Source: Acholoe squamosa (Eukaryota; Annelida; Polychaeta; Phyllodocida; Polynoidae). Taken from it: DNA of 64,000 nt. The stretch covers positions 48,919,777 to 48,983,776 of the forward strand of contig OX439050.1 of NCBI GenBank assembly GCA_949317995.1. Reading direction: 5' to 3'. The position numbers were made by a program, and so were the translations under genes. Below the pieces are notes generated by a model, which did no database searches, was not told where the DNA came from, and saw only the letters and a program-made list of their open reading frames with translations. Position 1 is the first letter of the stretch, and every line of letters begins with the position of its first letter. Positions 10,345 to 23,950 of the stretch are shown in pieces.

Positions 10345-12852
10345 GGAACAGGCATATAGGTTGATTTCTCATGAAAATGTTCATTTTACCATCCAAATGT
10401 GGGACATTTCCACAAAAAAACGGTGTATTTTAAATGAAACCATTGAATTCTGCATAAAAAAAATAGCTTAATGTATTTTTATAATGATTTTAGAGTAATT
10501 TTGCCCTCCAATACCCCTGGTGGGCAAATGGGGAATTAAAAATCCACTGCGGACGGGTGTTCTCCCTTGATGGGTCACATGTGTTGGCTCTTGGTCATTC
10601 TCTGCATTTTTCAGTGTAGAGCCCTTGATTTTAGACTAGGGACCTCTCCGTGATCAATAGGCCTCTCTTTTGTTATTCTGCCACTGCATGCACCTGAATG
10701 GACCTAGTCGTTATAGTCCCACAATTGGCTTCTGGGTCATCTAATAGGGCTAGCCATATGCCACTAACTGGATTGTGAGGGACTAGGAAGCACTGTTGTC
10801 TACTCATGTTGCTATCATATGATATCTAATTAGTGCTTCCCTCTGGATTGGTTCTACAGTCAAAGGCAGTTCACATGCATGGTTTTAGGAAAGGGGAATA
10901 TTAGTGACTGTTCAAAAATCCATCATACATATATACATGTATATATCAGAGTATGAGTATGGTTACGTTTGATAGACCTGAAATGACATTGAAAGAGCAG
11001 CCTGAAAGTAAAAAAAAAGTTTAAAAAAATAACACAATTATAAAAACTGAAGAGCCTTCACTAGAAATTGTTGCCAATTGAATAGCAAAAGTCAACTCTG
11101 CATTGAAACAGAATCCCTGAACATAGGGATTATGATATCTATAAATCTATTTTTCCCATTTCTTTCTCCAGTTCGCACTTCAGGCTTAGTTAGTTTTTCG
11201 ATTTCCTTTAGTATTAAGGAAATCGAAAAACAAAGGGAGAAATATAACCATGACATAAGAACAACCAATACACTGGGGTTAGTTCCAGTGCTTTGTGTAC
11301 ATAAATCATGCTTATAGCGCAGCTCTGTCTTTCTCCCCAGAGCAGCTCACTCGGTGTAAACACAGGTTTGGACTCACCTATTGGAGCCCTTTTTCTATAC
11401 TCCATCCCACACCAACTGACAAAGCCTACCATAGGACATAGGCAGAATTGCATGGTAAACTGTCTCCAGCCCCAGTTTCTTCTCGCGTTGGGTTTAATCA
11501 ATGCCCCAACAACCCCACAAGGTAATAGACTGGGAGTGGAGACACTTTTAAGTGCAACTTTTAAGTGTATTTATTTCACATTAGCTCATTAAAACAGACA
11601 TCTTGATTTACTTTTTGAGAATGAGTTTGAGGCTTTATTGATGATGTCACAGTGGAGAATGGACTGGTGAAGAATGGGATCTAGTTTTGTAAAGAATGGG
11701 ATCTGGTTTCGACACATCCTTCTAGGGAATGGCTGTGCATATGCTTTACTATATGAACTGTCGTTCTTAACATGAAATATAAATCCATATTCATATTCAT
11801 TTTAATGTAGCAGCAGATTATCTGAAACTAGTAAGGGGCATGTCTGGTATTCCATTTTATTTACAAATATATTTATAAGTATATCAGAATATGGACCCAA
11901 TAATTTACTTGGTTATCCATGGATGAAATTTTACACCAACCTACCCTCTAGTTTTTAGTCTACTGAATGTTATTTTGAGATGTGAAAGCAGACAACAGAG
12001 GATAGTGGCCCAAACCACATTACTAGAGCTCACCCCTCTCGGCCAAGTCAAGTTTTAGATTTTGTCCAGCTTTGGTCATTTTGACTTGAAAGAGTTGTGC
12101 TATGTTCACATAGGTAAGGGTATTGGCCGAATTCAATATTATGATTCTGATTATGAATGCGATTGGATGAGTGATTTAGGTCCCTGGGGTGGCCTCCCTC
12201 CCAGTGGTCATCAATGTTGAAAACTGGTTGATCAACATCAAGACCAATCAACATTGATTCAACGTCCTGCGCCCATCATGCTTAAGGTCCTTAACCATGC
12301 AAGCAGTGGGAACTGAGCTATAGTCGAGCCCTGTAGCAGAGCTTACTCCTATATGTGTAGGGAGCAGTCCTAGATTGGCCAATCGCGTGCATGTGAGGAT
12401 TGGGGGCCCCATTTATCAGGCCTACTTGTGTGATGACTGGGGTTTATAAAAAGCCTTGAGCCCTGGGTAGATGCAGGTTTCTATAATTCACCTTCTATGA
12501 AGCACGCTTTGGGAACAGGCAGAAGTGGGAGGAGGAGGTAGGGAGGCTAGATCTGTATGGTTGAGGGGAGGGGGGGGGGTAGAAATATGGGGACTGTAGC
12601 ATCGGTTGGAGTGCATATGGGGGGGGGGGGTCGATAATGTATATAAGGGCTGGATCAGAGGACTAGGCTCAATTTCAAGGCGGAACGATATGTAGAATGG
12701 AGTAAAATGAGAATGTAACAAGTGTGTGGGATGGAGGGTAGGTCTAGAGATGTGTTCAGGCAAAATACAGGCTAGGATATAGTTTGAGGTATTGGTATGG
12801 CGGGGGACTGCGCTCCAACTTTCAGTTTATATTGTGACCTTGCTGTTGTTGG
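10345..12852. other. Intergenic DNA with G-runs, no gene seen
   Basis: No gene is recognised. A short inverted repeat, TTTTTCGATTTCCTT with AAGGAAATCGAAAAA, occurs at 11195-11230. Poly-G tracts occur at about 12567-12578 and 12619-12630. The remainder is unremarkable. Confidence 0.4.
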
Positions 12853-13218
12853 ATGAGAATGATAGGAATACATGCAGTATACTTACCTCTTTACTGCTTC
12901 AGCCTTTTCATTCTTTCTTTTTTCATACAGGGTAATGGTACTTTACAGGGAAACCGTTCCAGTCCTACAATTAAACCATTGCAATGCAGACCGAACAATG
13001 AGAAATTCATTTATAGGTCCTTACCAGCAGCATTGATCATTTTCCTCTACATTGTTGCTCATGTCATATCAGTGTTATTTCTATGTCAGTCACTCTATAT
13101 GTTGGATAGACACCCTCCCCCCTCTGGACACCCACTGAGCACTGATCCAGTCCATGTTGTCATCCTGCCACTGTCCTCAGATGAACCTGGTCCTTGCAGC
13201 AACATAGAAGGCCACTAG
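12853..13218 (+). other. Unrecognised 121-codon open frame with two hydrophobic stretches
   Basis: From ATG to stop this frame encodes a hydrophobic N-terminal stretch (about residues 5-26), a polar linker with NGT and NRS sequons, and a second hydrophobic stretch (about residues 57-83), followed by a Pro/His/Ser-rich tail. That layout could mimic a small two-span membrane protein or one exon of a larger gene. Nothing matches a known family, and TTTTTTCATACAG inside the frame looks like a splice acceptor, so the frame may be read only in part or not at all. AT-rich DNA readily produces hydrophobic frames of this length. Confidence 0.12.
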
Positions 13219-14019
13219 ACTAGCCCTAAGGGACTGGGCATATGGTCCAAACCGGATCATGAAGCGCTCAGAGCCACTCGGTTACTCGTGTTACCAAAAT
13301 GTGGTATCAATTAATATCCCTCACTGTTTTGAAATGGGCTCTACCTCCAGTAGAGTTCAGAGTGTATTAAAACCATTTAGTCCTTAGACAATTGCATAAC
13401 ATAGTGCTTTGTTTCCTAAAGATTTCACTGATTTTGGCCAAAAATCGGTGCATTTTTGACCCTTCATCTTAATGATAAGATTTTTACTTTTAAGTTCGGC
13501 TAAACAGTATGAAACAAGACCAACATTTTTTGTAAATCTTTCTTTATTATTATCTGCTCTTGTCATGCCATCAAAAATCGGTGAAAATCGGCAGAAAATC
13601 GGCCGTCAACGGCCGTTTTGATGAAACTAGACACGGTCGTTTTTGGCCGTTTTAAGGTCTAAAGAGGTCGGGCTGCAGGTTCTATGTTCATCTGATTCCA
13701 GAAGTTTGTACGGGGTAGGTAAGGTCAAGAAATGAAGGCTATAAACAGGACTTAATGCATGAATAAATTCAGTTTATAATACTGGTCTGCAGTAGGTTGT
13801 CAGTTGTCACCAGCACAAAGGCACATAGATGCTTCCTAATTTAACTGCTGTTTGAAAGTTTAGGAGAGACTGAGCAATGGACAGTTACAAATTCCTATAA
13901 CCCACCTTCTATAAAGCACTCTTTGGTGCAGAAAGTGAGAGGGCTACAGGCTTGGGGAGTGGGGATATGTAGATCCTAAACTTTGCTCGGTTGTGGTCTT
14001 GGGTAGAGAAATAAATATA

Positions 14020-14328
14020 CACGGGCGTGGACTGGTTGTCAGGTTGAGTCTGCAAAGGTGTTATCCATATACTATAATTAGGGTGAGACAGTAATGGACC
14101 TTTGCTGCCCTCTGTTGGTTCTATTTGCTATGCGTAGACCTTGATTATGGAGGTGAGGGGGGAGTTTGCCAAAGTCTCCCTTTACCCCTGTAATCAAGGT
14201 CTAAGCATAGGAAATAGTTCACAAGGTATCTAGCAGAGGGCAGCAAAGGTCCTTTACTTTCTCACCCTTCTAATGATATATGGATAACACCTTTGCAGAC
14301 TCAGCCTGGTAACCAGTCCATGCCCATG

Positions 14329-14330
<2 letters not shown>
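14020..14330. mobile_element. Large palindromic MITE next to (TA)n
   Basis: The two halves are inverted copies of about 130 bp: GGCGTGGACTGGTTGTCAGG, GTCTGCAAAGGTGTTATCCA and GGACCTTTGCTGCCCTCTGT in the left half return in reverse complement in the right half. The centre (about 14155-14185) is A/G-rich and unpaired. The right end runs straight into a (TA)n tract. No open frame is present. Confidence 0.75.

Positions 14331-14405
<75 letters not shown>
14331..14405. repeat. (TA)n microsatellite
   Basis: About 37 uninterrupted TA units directly after the end of the palindromic MITE. Confidence 0.95.
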
Positions 14406-14409
<4 letters not shown>

Positions 14410-15790
14410 ACATGTAGACTGAAATCAATAGTATGCCTTAGCAGACTGACTAAAGGCATGGGAGGGGTTCCTCTATCCCTTCCAAATCACATACAGCAGT
14501 AGACTGAACATGTTGGTGTACTATCGTATTTAGATACTGTGTCATCTCAATGATATCAGGAAAATACCAAAGCCACCAAAACATATTTTAATGTAAACTA
14601 GATCCTACATCATCCATATGAACCCTTCTGAGCTTATCTTTTGACCCAGCCATTTAGCCTTAGCTGTGATATTGTCCCAAAAGAAAAGGGTAGAATAACT
14701 TGGCATCGGAAGGTGAATTGGAAATTTATCCCACCGGAAATGCAGGCTCTTTAGACCGGAAGCTGATACGGAGATTGAGGCTTAGGTTGTAATTCAAGAA
14801 ACCACCATGTGGTGGCGGCACTGCGGTCAGCGCACTGTAGCCTGTAGCTGGCGTGATTTGTGAGGCTGGAACCCTAAGGGCTGACAAGGTTCTGCGCAGT
14901 GAGAGAACCAGCAAAAGAAATGTGAGACTATCATGCGAGTAACATGCACTGTAATACCGCGCCAAGCTATTTACACTGCTTTTATTTTTAGAAAACAGTA
15001 AGAAGTGCTGTTCATACAAACCTTATGACTCTACAACAGATTGCCCCGTACCCAGTACACGACAATGCCCGGCATATTTACAATCGGGGCTCAGAGTGTG
15101 ATAATATAACACCCAAAGGGACTCTTCAATAAGGCCGCTTTTGATGGTGAGAATTATACTTTTTCACCTGTCGGGTCCACGAGTATAGCATAGCAGGGAA
15201 TGATGAAAAAGTAGTCCAAAAATACTATGGTGGTAGCAATCTGGCAAAGCAGAAGTCGAGGAATTGGGATTGGTAAGGCCAATTAAACAATTATGCACTG
15301 TTTAAAAGGCCGTGCCATCTGTTCAATAAAAGTTAAGATATCTCCCAGTTTATACCGATAGATTGCTTATAAGTACGTTTACTGAGAGGTACACCACCGT
15401 TTCCATGGCCGATTGTGCAAGAGAATGTTTTTTTCTGAACATTTCGTCCTCCTTGCCGATTTTGAAATATCAAACCTTGGATATTTGTTGGGTAAATATA
15501 TCAGCTGTCATCATATTCGGAGTAAATTTTTTCCCAATCGATTTGATGCATCTGTCACATTAGCAATACAATTTCGACACAAGAACCTTCAATCAACCTC
15601 ATGACACCCTTCAATTCAGGATGGATAAAGAGAGATTCATGTAGGATTCCTGTGGGGACTAAAAATATGTTGCCCTCGTAGAAACGGGAAGAATGAAGTT
15701 GATAGAGATGATCATATGATAGCAAAGTAAGAACGTCTTGGTGGATCGAAATCCCAACGTATATATAGGCCTAATATGTAGGATGACATA
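14406..15790. other. Intergenic DNA, no gene seen
   Basis: No recognisable element; open frames of up to 97 codons have no family signature. Confidence 0.4.
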
Positions 15791-15794
15791 TACT

Positions 15795-15851
15795 GGGAGT
15801 AGGGACCTTAATCCACCATGCACTAAGGGCCCTTTTCGCAGATTCTGTCAC
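15795..15851 (+). repeat. Short dispersed motif beside a microsatellite, copy 1
   Basis: CATGCACTAAGGGCCC followed by TTCGCAGATTCTGTCAC is similar to 41929-41986 (CTTGCACTAATCCCCC, then TTCGCAGATCATGTCAC). Both copies lie within about 100 bp of a long dinucleotide array. The function is unknown. Confidence 0.45.
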
Positions 15852-15947
15852 CTATGTAGGATACTTTGATTTCTTTTCCTTTCTTCATTTCACAATCACA
15901 TTATCTATAGGAGAACAAAACAGGTGGTTCAACACGTTTCTTTTCAG

Positions 15948-15968
15948 GTGTGCGCGTGTGTGTGTGTG

Positions 15969-16039
<71 letters not shown>

Positions 16040-16112
16040 TGTGTGTGGGTGTGTTTGTGTGGGTGTGTGCGTGTGTATGTGTGTGTGTGTGTGTGTGCGC
16101 GCGCGCGCGCGT
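15948..16112. repeat. (GT)n microsatellite ending in (GC)n
   Basis: Long GT array with a few interruptions, ending in a run of alternating G and C. Alternating purine-pyrimidine of this kind can adopt Z-DNA. The open frames through it are artefacts. Confidence 0.95.
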
Positions 16113-16883
16113 CTTGGCAGGTATACTCAGTAGACACGAGAATTGAATTTTTTTTAAAGGGAAATGGACATAAAGTTAATATTTTCTAAATAGTAGAAGG
16201 CGTTGCACAACATTTGATATTAGCATCTTCGACCCAAACTAGAAAATCTCTTTAATGTTTCAAATGTATCATGCAAAAATGGCTTCCCGTGCGGCTTCCT
16301 GAATAACTATAAAAAGCAACCCAACTAGAGAGTCAACTGATAAAATGCATTTGATATTGTTCCAGTCTGCAGTAATGGTACTATAATCAAGACATCAACC
16401 CCTCCAACATCTGGGTGAGGAGACTAGGGTTGTGGTAGTGATCATGTTACTAACCACGCCTGATGGTTAGAGTGGGTCCCTGCACATACTATTAACCATC
16501 TAGTAAGATACAGGTAACATTAACACTTAAAAGCCGGTTAGAATCCATATCTTCAATTAGAATCCATGCATTATCCTCATTATACTGTAGCTGAGAAGAT
16601 TCAGGTGCACTCATATCCAACAATTCATATCAAATTAGCTGTATAAAATATAATGCTGAATCCCCATTATGAGAGCAATCTGGAATATGTATATAATTAT
16701 CCAGCTTGGTAGGCGTTTTGCATCCAATTATCATTTAGTCAGTTATTAGCAGCAATGATATAGGACATCTTAAGGTCATTTTGAACTATTAATTAATGGA
16801 ACATGGAGGAGTAACTTACCAGTACTCATCATTGGGTATCATTCAAATACCTGCAAGCTACCCATTATGGCTATATAAGCTAG
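16113..16883. other. Intergenic DNA, nothing seen
   Basis: No coding or repeat structure visible. Confidence 0.4.
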
Positions 16884-17226
16884 AGATAGAACTAAACGAC
16901 CGTGGTGTATGAGGTGGTCGATCCACCACGAGGGAGGAGACAACTCCCGAGGGGTGGATAGGCCACCGAGGATACCAGGGGAGTTTAGTTCTATATTTAT
17001 TTTATGTTTTTACAGGTTTAAATAAGGAAAAATTATCAAAATCTGGTACCGTAGTTCCCCGTACAGGCGCCGGTCCGCCATTTTGAATGTTTATATGCAC
17101 CCAGAACGAGGCTGCAGTAGTGGATCAGCCGCTGTGGTGGATCGAGACACGTTACGCCACTGGGGGTGTGGCGATCGGCTCCGCAATGCTATCTCTACGG
17201 GAAGAAGTTATTCACATAAAATAAAA
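16884..17226 (+). mobile_element. Hairpin-headed interspersed element, copy A
   Basis: The 5' part (16888-16993) folds into a long hairpin closed by TAGAACTAAAC and GTTTAGTTCTA, with inner arms rich in GGTGG/CCACC. A body of about 230 bp follows, containing GTCCGCCATTTTGAATG, then GGTGGATCGAGACACGTTAC, then GCTATCTCTACGGGAAGAAG, and ending TTATTCACATAAAATAAA. The whole unit recurs in inverted orientation at 52820-53146, so both boundaries are set by comparison. No open frame is conserved. It is non-autonomous and of uncertain class. Confidence 0.7.
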
Positions 17227-17357
17227 TGATTATACAAAACACCTTAAGGAGCAAAGGGTTAATATAAACTTCATTCACCTCAGTGCCTCCAGGGTCTATA
17301 CATCCCGCTGTAAGCATGACCCCTAGGTGCTGCCCTCTAATGGTCAATCCTAACTGA

Positions 17358-17365
17358 TGACGTCA
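17358..17365. promoter_or_regulatory. CRE palindrome TGACGTCA
   Basis: Perfect CREB/ATF consensus, with no recognised gene start nearby. A single 8-mer can occur by chance. Confidence 0.2.
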
Positions 17366-17939
17366 CATGGGGAATTACACTAAGTGAATGACATGTATGG
17401 TGTGGTAGGTGAGGGCAGGGGTGTTAGTAAATTACATAAGACAGGTCCATTAGGCTCATCTACACCTTTATGGTATTGCAATATTACTAATGCTAGTGTT
17501 ATCACCTGTGACTGTAAAAATATATGTTTATTTGATCCTTAGAGAAGGTTCCAGGTTGTATTTTCGACATTGTTTTCGGTTAAACCTGCCAAAGCCCTAC
17601 AGACAGGGAAATACTAGATTTTGTCTGATTATGAGTTGACTAAGGCCTGCTAATGATGTGGGTATACAGGCATTCAGACCTCTACGGGTTGTTTTGGATT
17701 TCTCATAGTAATAATCTTATATCACCATTGTAAAGTTCTTGAAATGTTAAAGGCCCGATCGCCCTAAAGGCCATTTCTTAACATCCTACTACTTGTCAAG
17801 TCATACCAAAGAATACCTGTAGGAATCCCACAAGAGTATGCAGTCGTAGAGATGGGTGCCTTAAGAAATGGTCTCCTGTTTCTGACAGACAGTTGTGTAG
17901 AGCATGATGTGCTCCTATTGGCAGGTAACACCCAATTTT

Positions 17940-18130
17940 CAGGTAGCAGGATCCTTAGTGGGCTGACCCCTGCTTGGGCTGGTACCTCGCAATATTAAGA
18001 CTGATAACAGCCAGCATGATGGGTGGCAGGTGTTATGTAATACACCCTAAAAGGTCTGCACTGAATGAAAGGAATTTTCTCATTTGTCAATAATGTATCC
18101 TGCTAGGTCGGTATAGTGGAAGCTCCTCTT
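17940..18130 (+). repeat. Dispersed repeat, copy 1
   Basis: Matches 54600-54750 in direct orientation: CTGATAACAGCCAGCATGAT, then CAGGTGTTATGTAATACACC, then TCTGCACTGAATG, then TGTCAATAATGTATCCTGCT. The copies have diverged by roughly 10-15 percent by eye. Ends are indistinct and no coding is seen. Confidence 0.5.
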
Positions 18131-20060
18131 TAAAGCAGTGTTTATTTTGAATCTGATGTGATAGCCTGACTAATCAATTACACTAGCTTTATTGATTTTC
18201 CTGTACTTTTGATGTACAAACAGAGGTCCCTTTGACGGACACCACAGTTCTATTGCATTACATTGGGAATAAATAAATAAATAATTAACTAATTAATGCT
18301 CAAGATTACACCTGATGAGGCCACAAGAGGGCAAAACAGTCTGTAGATACCAAAGTAAGAGTAAAAGTCATGGTTAAATCATACTGCATTTGCAGCTCCA
18401 TGGCAGCAGAACAGCTTTTCATTTTGTAAAAGCAGTGTACTACTTTTCTAAGTCCAAAGAGCCGACAGATCGAGGAATACTAAATCTTTAATATAGAAAT
18501 CTTGATTGTCAACAGCTGAAGACAAAAATCTAAAAATGTGTAAACCAATAAGAGGCCAGCAAAGGTATCATGTGACCTACACTGAGGCTATAACAAACAC
18601 CCAAAAGATGTAAATAGAAATTCAGTGGCACATAGCAATGATAGTACCACTTAGCTGCCTGTTAAATGAATGTACTAATTATCCCTTATACATAGTAATT
18701 GTTAGATTACCCCTTGTTAGAAAACACCATTAAAGTTAGTATATATCCGATGATTGGGGTTCAAAAATAAATCTTCTCTAAAACGTGAAAGGAAGTTCAA
18801 ATAAACCATTATTACTCAACTATAAACTTTAATCCTCCTTATTCTCAGCAATTTTATTAAAAAATGAATGTTTTGATTGATGTCTAAGTTGCACATTTTG
18901 GAGGGCATGAATTAAGTTGCACACATTAGAGCCTGAGGCTGAATATCATGCTTCTCCATGCCTGACCCCTTCAGCCAATGGCTCACATTTTATCATCACT
19001 CCTTTTAGTATGAAATAATACACCGTTTGGAACAGATTTAAGCATGAATTAGAAAATCCCATTTTCGGATGTACTAACTTTAAACGTCCGCTGATTGGAC
19101 CATATACTCTTCTGACCTCTACAATCATGCGACCCTGGGGCCTAAAGCACAGTAGATCCATGACCTTAACCTGAGCAATATGAAATACGAAGCAAATTAA
19201 CTAAATTCTGACCACACAATATCAAAGCTAAGGATCTCCGGGCAGTGACCTCTATATGAAAGGCTTTCTGATTTGTCAACCTCTGATGAAGGGATTCTCC
19301 TAGTGGCCAGTGGCTGGCAGTAATGTGCACCCTAAGCCCTCAGCACTCTACTTTCAGCATACACTGTTTAAAAAATGTCATCAAAATAACAACTGAATCC
19401 TCTTCTCGAAGTTGCCAGAGATCCATCATTATTTTTACAGAGATTCCTTGTACATTTGTGTAACATCGTACTGCCACCTGGATCTTCTTGTAAAAACTAC
19501 ACCGGTTCACTGGTACACAAATATGGTGTCTCACTGTTCAGTTTTACAAAGATCCCTGGTAGATTCAACAATTATTTCTTACAGCGCACCCTAAGCTCTC
19601 TGCACCCTCTGCTATCAGCATATCCTTACACTGTCATTGCTGTAGAGATCCTTCCTATACTGTTGGTGTAGTGACCAACGATATGCACGCATGCTGAGGG
19701 TAGGTAGTCAGCCTGCAAACCGACCATGCACCTGCTTGTGAGTTAAGTCGATAATTCCAGTTAATCCTCTTTATGCTATATGATGCAATCAGAACATCAA
19801 GCAAGCAATTACTTCCAACTAATTCCATGAGGAACAGCTTTGATTAACGCCAAATCATAATCATAGTGCACATGATAATTATCGATAATCAATTACCTTA
19901 CTGACCGACTTTAACCACAGGCAGCAAACAGGTGGGTGGTCACTCATGGACAAAGGGCCCAAGGTGTTAAATGTAATATATTATTATTATTATTGGCAGG
20001 GCGTGTTGGGGCCTCGGTTGGGGGGGGGGCTGCTACTATAGTTTTGTAGAGGCCATGGTG
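18131..20060. other. Intergenic DNA, no gene seen
   Basis: Contains fragments of dispersed sequence but no complete element that can be bounded. No gene is recognised. Confidence 0.4.
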
Positions 20061-20062
20061 CC

Positions 20063-21806
20063 ACAGAAACTGTAACTATACTAGATAACTAGTGGTGCAT
20101 GTTACATATAAACAGTGACAGACTGTAACGATACTAGATAACCAGTGTTGCATGTTACATATAAGCGGTGACAGACTGTAACTACTATATAACTAATAAT
20201 GCATGTTACATATAAACAGTGACAGACTGTAACTACTATATAACCAATGATGCATGTTACATTATAAACTGTGACAGACTGTAACTATTATATAACTTAT
20301 GATGCGTGTTACATATAAACAATGACAGACTTTTACTACTAGATAACTATTGCTGCATGTTACATATAAACAGTGACAGACTGTAACTACTATATAACTA
20401 ATGATGCATGTTACATATAAACAGTGACAGACTTTTACTACTAGATAACTATTGCTGCATGTTACATATAAACAGTGACAGACTGTAACTACTATATAAC
20501 TAATGATGCATGTTACATATAAACAGTGACAGACTGTAACTACTATATAACCAATGATGCATGTTACATTATAAACTGTGACAGACTGTAACTATTATAT
20601 AATTTATGATGCGTGTTACATATAAACAATGACAGACTTTTACTACTAGATAACTATTGCTGCATGTTACATATAAACAGTGACAGACTGTAACTACTAT
20701 ATATAACTAATGATGCATGTTACATATAAACAGTGACAGACTGTAACTACTATATAACTAATGATGCATGTTACATATAAACAGTGACAGACTGTAACTA
20801 CTATATAACTAATGATGCATGTTACATATAAACAGTGACAGACTGTAACTACTATATAACCAATGATGCATGTTACATATAAACAGTGACAGACTGTAAC
20901 TACTATATAACCAATGATGCATGTTACATATAAACAGTGACAGACTGTAACTACTATATAACTAATGATGCATGTTACATATAAACAGTGACAGACTGTA
21001 ACTTCTATATAACTAATGATGCATGTTACATATAAAAAGTGACAGACTGTAACTACTATATAACTAATGATGCATGTTACATATAAACAGTGACAGACTG
21101 TAACTACTATATAACTAATGATGCATGTTACATATAAACAGTGACAGACTGTAACTACTATATAACTAATGATGCATGTTACATATAAACAGTGACAGAC
21201 TGTAACTACTATATAACCAATGATGCATGTTACATTATAAACTGTGACAGACTGTAACTATTATATAACTTATGATGCGTGTTACATATAAACAATGACA
21301 GACTTTTACTACTAGATAACTATTGCTGCATGTTACATATAAACAGTGACAGACTGTAACTACTATATATAACTAATGATGCATGTTACATATAAACAGT
21401 GACAGACTGTAACTACTATATAACTAATGATGCATGTTACATATAAACAGTGACAGACTGTAACTACTATATAACTAATGATGCATGTTACATATAAACA
21501 GTGACAGACTGTAACTACTATATAACTAATGATGCATGTTACATTATAAATAATGACAGACTGTAACTACTATATAACTAATGATGCATGTTACATATAA
21601 ACAGTGACAGACTGTAACTACTATATAACTAATGATGCATGTTACATTATAAATAATGACAGCCTGTAACTACTTTATAACTAATGATGCATGTTACATA
21701 TAAACAGTAACAGACTGTAACTCTACTAGATAACTAGTGCTGCATGTTACATATAAGCAGTGACAGACTGTACCCCCCCCCCAGATAACTAGTGCTGCAT
21801 GTTACA
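20063..21806 (+). repeat. 51-bp satellite array, about 34 monomers
   Basis: The monomer contains GATGCATGTTACATATAAAC, then AGTGACAGACTGTAAC, then TACTATATAACTAAT, with a period of 51 bp. A distinctive group of variants recurs as a block near 20241, 20549 and 21211: TTACATTATAAACTGTG, then a monomer with CTTATGATGCGTG or TTTATGATGCGTG, then one with CTTTTACTACTAGATAACTA. This shows higher-order duplication inside the array. Edge monomers (GTAACTATACTAGATAACTAG at the left; a C-run at the right) are the most diverged, as expected for an array homogenised from its centre. Confidence 0.95.
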
Positions 21807-23390
21807 TAGGGAGTAATTAACCACCGACTGCGGGCCTTGTCTCTTCAAGTCACGTCCACACCAAGATTTAGCTCTCATCTGGGTCAGTGAGGCGCCTCGT
21901 TGTGTACTTGGTATGTTGGTGCCAGGTGGTGGTGACGCCCCCACGTGGGGAGCAGTGACACTATGTGTCTGGTACCAGAACGTGGGCTGGTACCAGGGGC
22001 CTGGGATACCCACACACACTATAAGAAGCTAGTCATACTAAATGTCTCACTAACTGTTGTGGACCCAGACTATGATATACCAATCACCTGTGTGGTATTC
22101 CAAAGCACCAAGATTATCTATTCCCTGCATCACAATCTAGCGATTATTCTAACTTAATGGCGTCTTCTAGTGAGTAACATTATTAAGGGCATATATAACA
22201 AATAGAGATGCACTAGATGGTTCTAGGGGCAGATAAGAAGCACTAGGCCGTAGGCCGAGTGTCTTCTTATCAGCGAGACGACAGGACTGCCTGGACGCAA
22301 AGTGTTAAGTCGGCGTGTGTCCTACAGGCATTTTCATAGTAGAACCGCTGGTAAGCCGTTCGCGTGAAGGCCAGAATACCCTTAGAGCATATGCCAACGT
22401 GAAAACTTGTGTCTCGTCGCGGTAAACAATCCGTCCGCTACGCAGTCAACACGACGGAGAAATTTCGCTCGATTAGATTTTTATATTATCAATCCTGTAG
22501 AATATACATGTCAAATCATGGCGAATTAAAGGTAGGTGGTAGAATATAATCTCTACTTTCATCCTCTATATGCATTAAGGTCTTATTGCTTTAGTTTTTT
22601 ATCATTGAATTAAATCTGTCGTGTCAACTTGCTGTCATCTCGTTTCAATCCAAGTGTCAACATCCGTTCACTTAGCGCGTACTATTCGAACGTCATTATC
22701 CGCTCCAGGCATCGTAAAATCATTCAAGAACGTGATAACCATGGTATAACCTATACTGTAACATAATACAATGAATATCGTTCAAATGATTCTCCCTATC
22801 TCAAGGCTAGTAATGTAATAGATATATGATAGATTCAAACCTTCCAATGTTATAGACAGATGATGATCTCCTAGAGCACACTCTCCATTGGCCTCGTCAG
22901 CTCAATAGATACATAAGAAAGGATGGGTCCCACATGCCACCTCTGGCCTAGGCTCACCTAATTGCATGATTATAGGATTCCCCTCTTGTTCCCCTTCAGC
23001 ATACAACTGACATAATGGCCTCTGTAACAGGTGTATCACGATGTACCTAGTGAGATTAGCAAATGGAGACAAATAGATAAGAGTTGATTGGGATTATGTA
23101 TTACCGAACGTTCATTCATGGGCTAATATAATCCCCATCAGTGAAGGTATCGATAATTTGCATCAAAATCAAACAGAATGAAGTTACAATTTCTCAGAGC
23201 CATGCAAGAGTGAATATTTTATGCTGTGAAATAGTGGAATAAGCTATCTATTATCATCTGATGTTGTCTCAACTTGTAAAATGAAAGTACATAAATTCTG
23301 CTCTTTGCTCTGCTGCTGTGGGTCCTCACACTAATATGCCTTCTACAAGCAGACACGTTCATATACTTCTCACATGGTAACCCACAAAGG
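21807..23390. other. Intergenic DNA with a CpG-rich patch, no gene seen
   Basis: 22230-22480 is noticeably richer in CpG than its surroundings and contains a strong short hairpin (listed separately). No coding region is recognised. Confidence 0.4.
22232..22271. repeat. Near-perfect short hairpin
   Basis: GATAAGAAG, CACTAGGCC, a GTA loop, GGCCGAGTG and CTTCTTATC form a stem of about 18-19 bp with few mismatches. It opens a CpG-rich segment, like the hairpin head of the element at 16884. No second copy was found in the window. Confidence 0.5.
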
Positions 23391-23950
23391 TACATGCAAA
23401 CCCCCATATTGCAATATACTACTCACACACTGCTACATGCCCCCCACACACACCCATGTCTATGTACTACTTACACACTGCTACATGCCACCTAGACACT
23501 CCCATGTCCATGTACTACTCACACACTGCTACATGCCTCCTACACACCCCCATGTCCATGTACTACTTACACACTGCTACATACCTCCTACACACACCCA
23601 TGTCCATGTACTACTTACACGCTGCTACATGCCTCCTACACACACCCATGTCATTGTACTACTTACATACTGCTACATGCCTCCTTCACACCCCCATGTC
23701 ATTGTACTACTTACATACTGCTACATGCCTCCTACACACCCCCATGTCCATGTACTACTTACATACTGTCACATGCCTCCTACACACACACACACCCATG
23801 TCCATGTACAACTCACACACTGGTACATAGCCCCTACACACCCCCATTTCCATGTACTCCTCAGACACTGCCACATGCCTCCTACACACACACACCCACG
23901 CCCATATACTACTCACACAATGCTACATACCTCCTACACACCCCTATGTC

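Noticed and set aside
15901..16189. Open frames of poly-Cys/Val and poly-Thr/His
   Set aside because: Translation of the (GT)n microsatellite.
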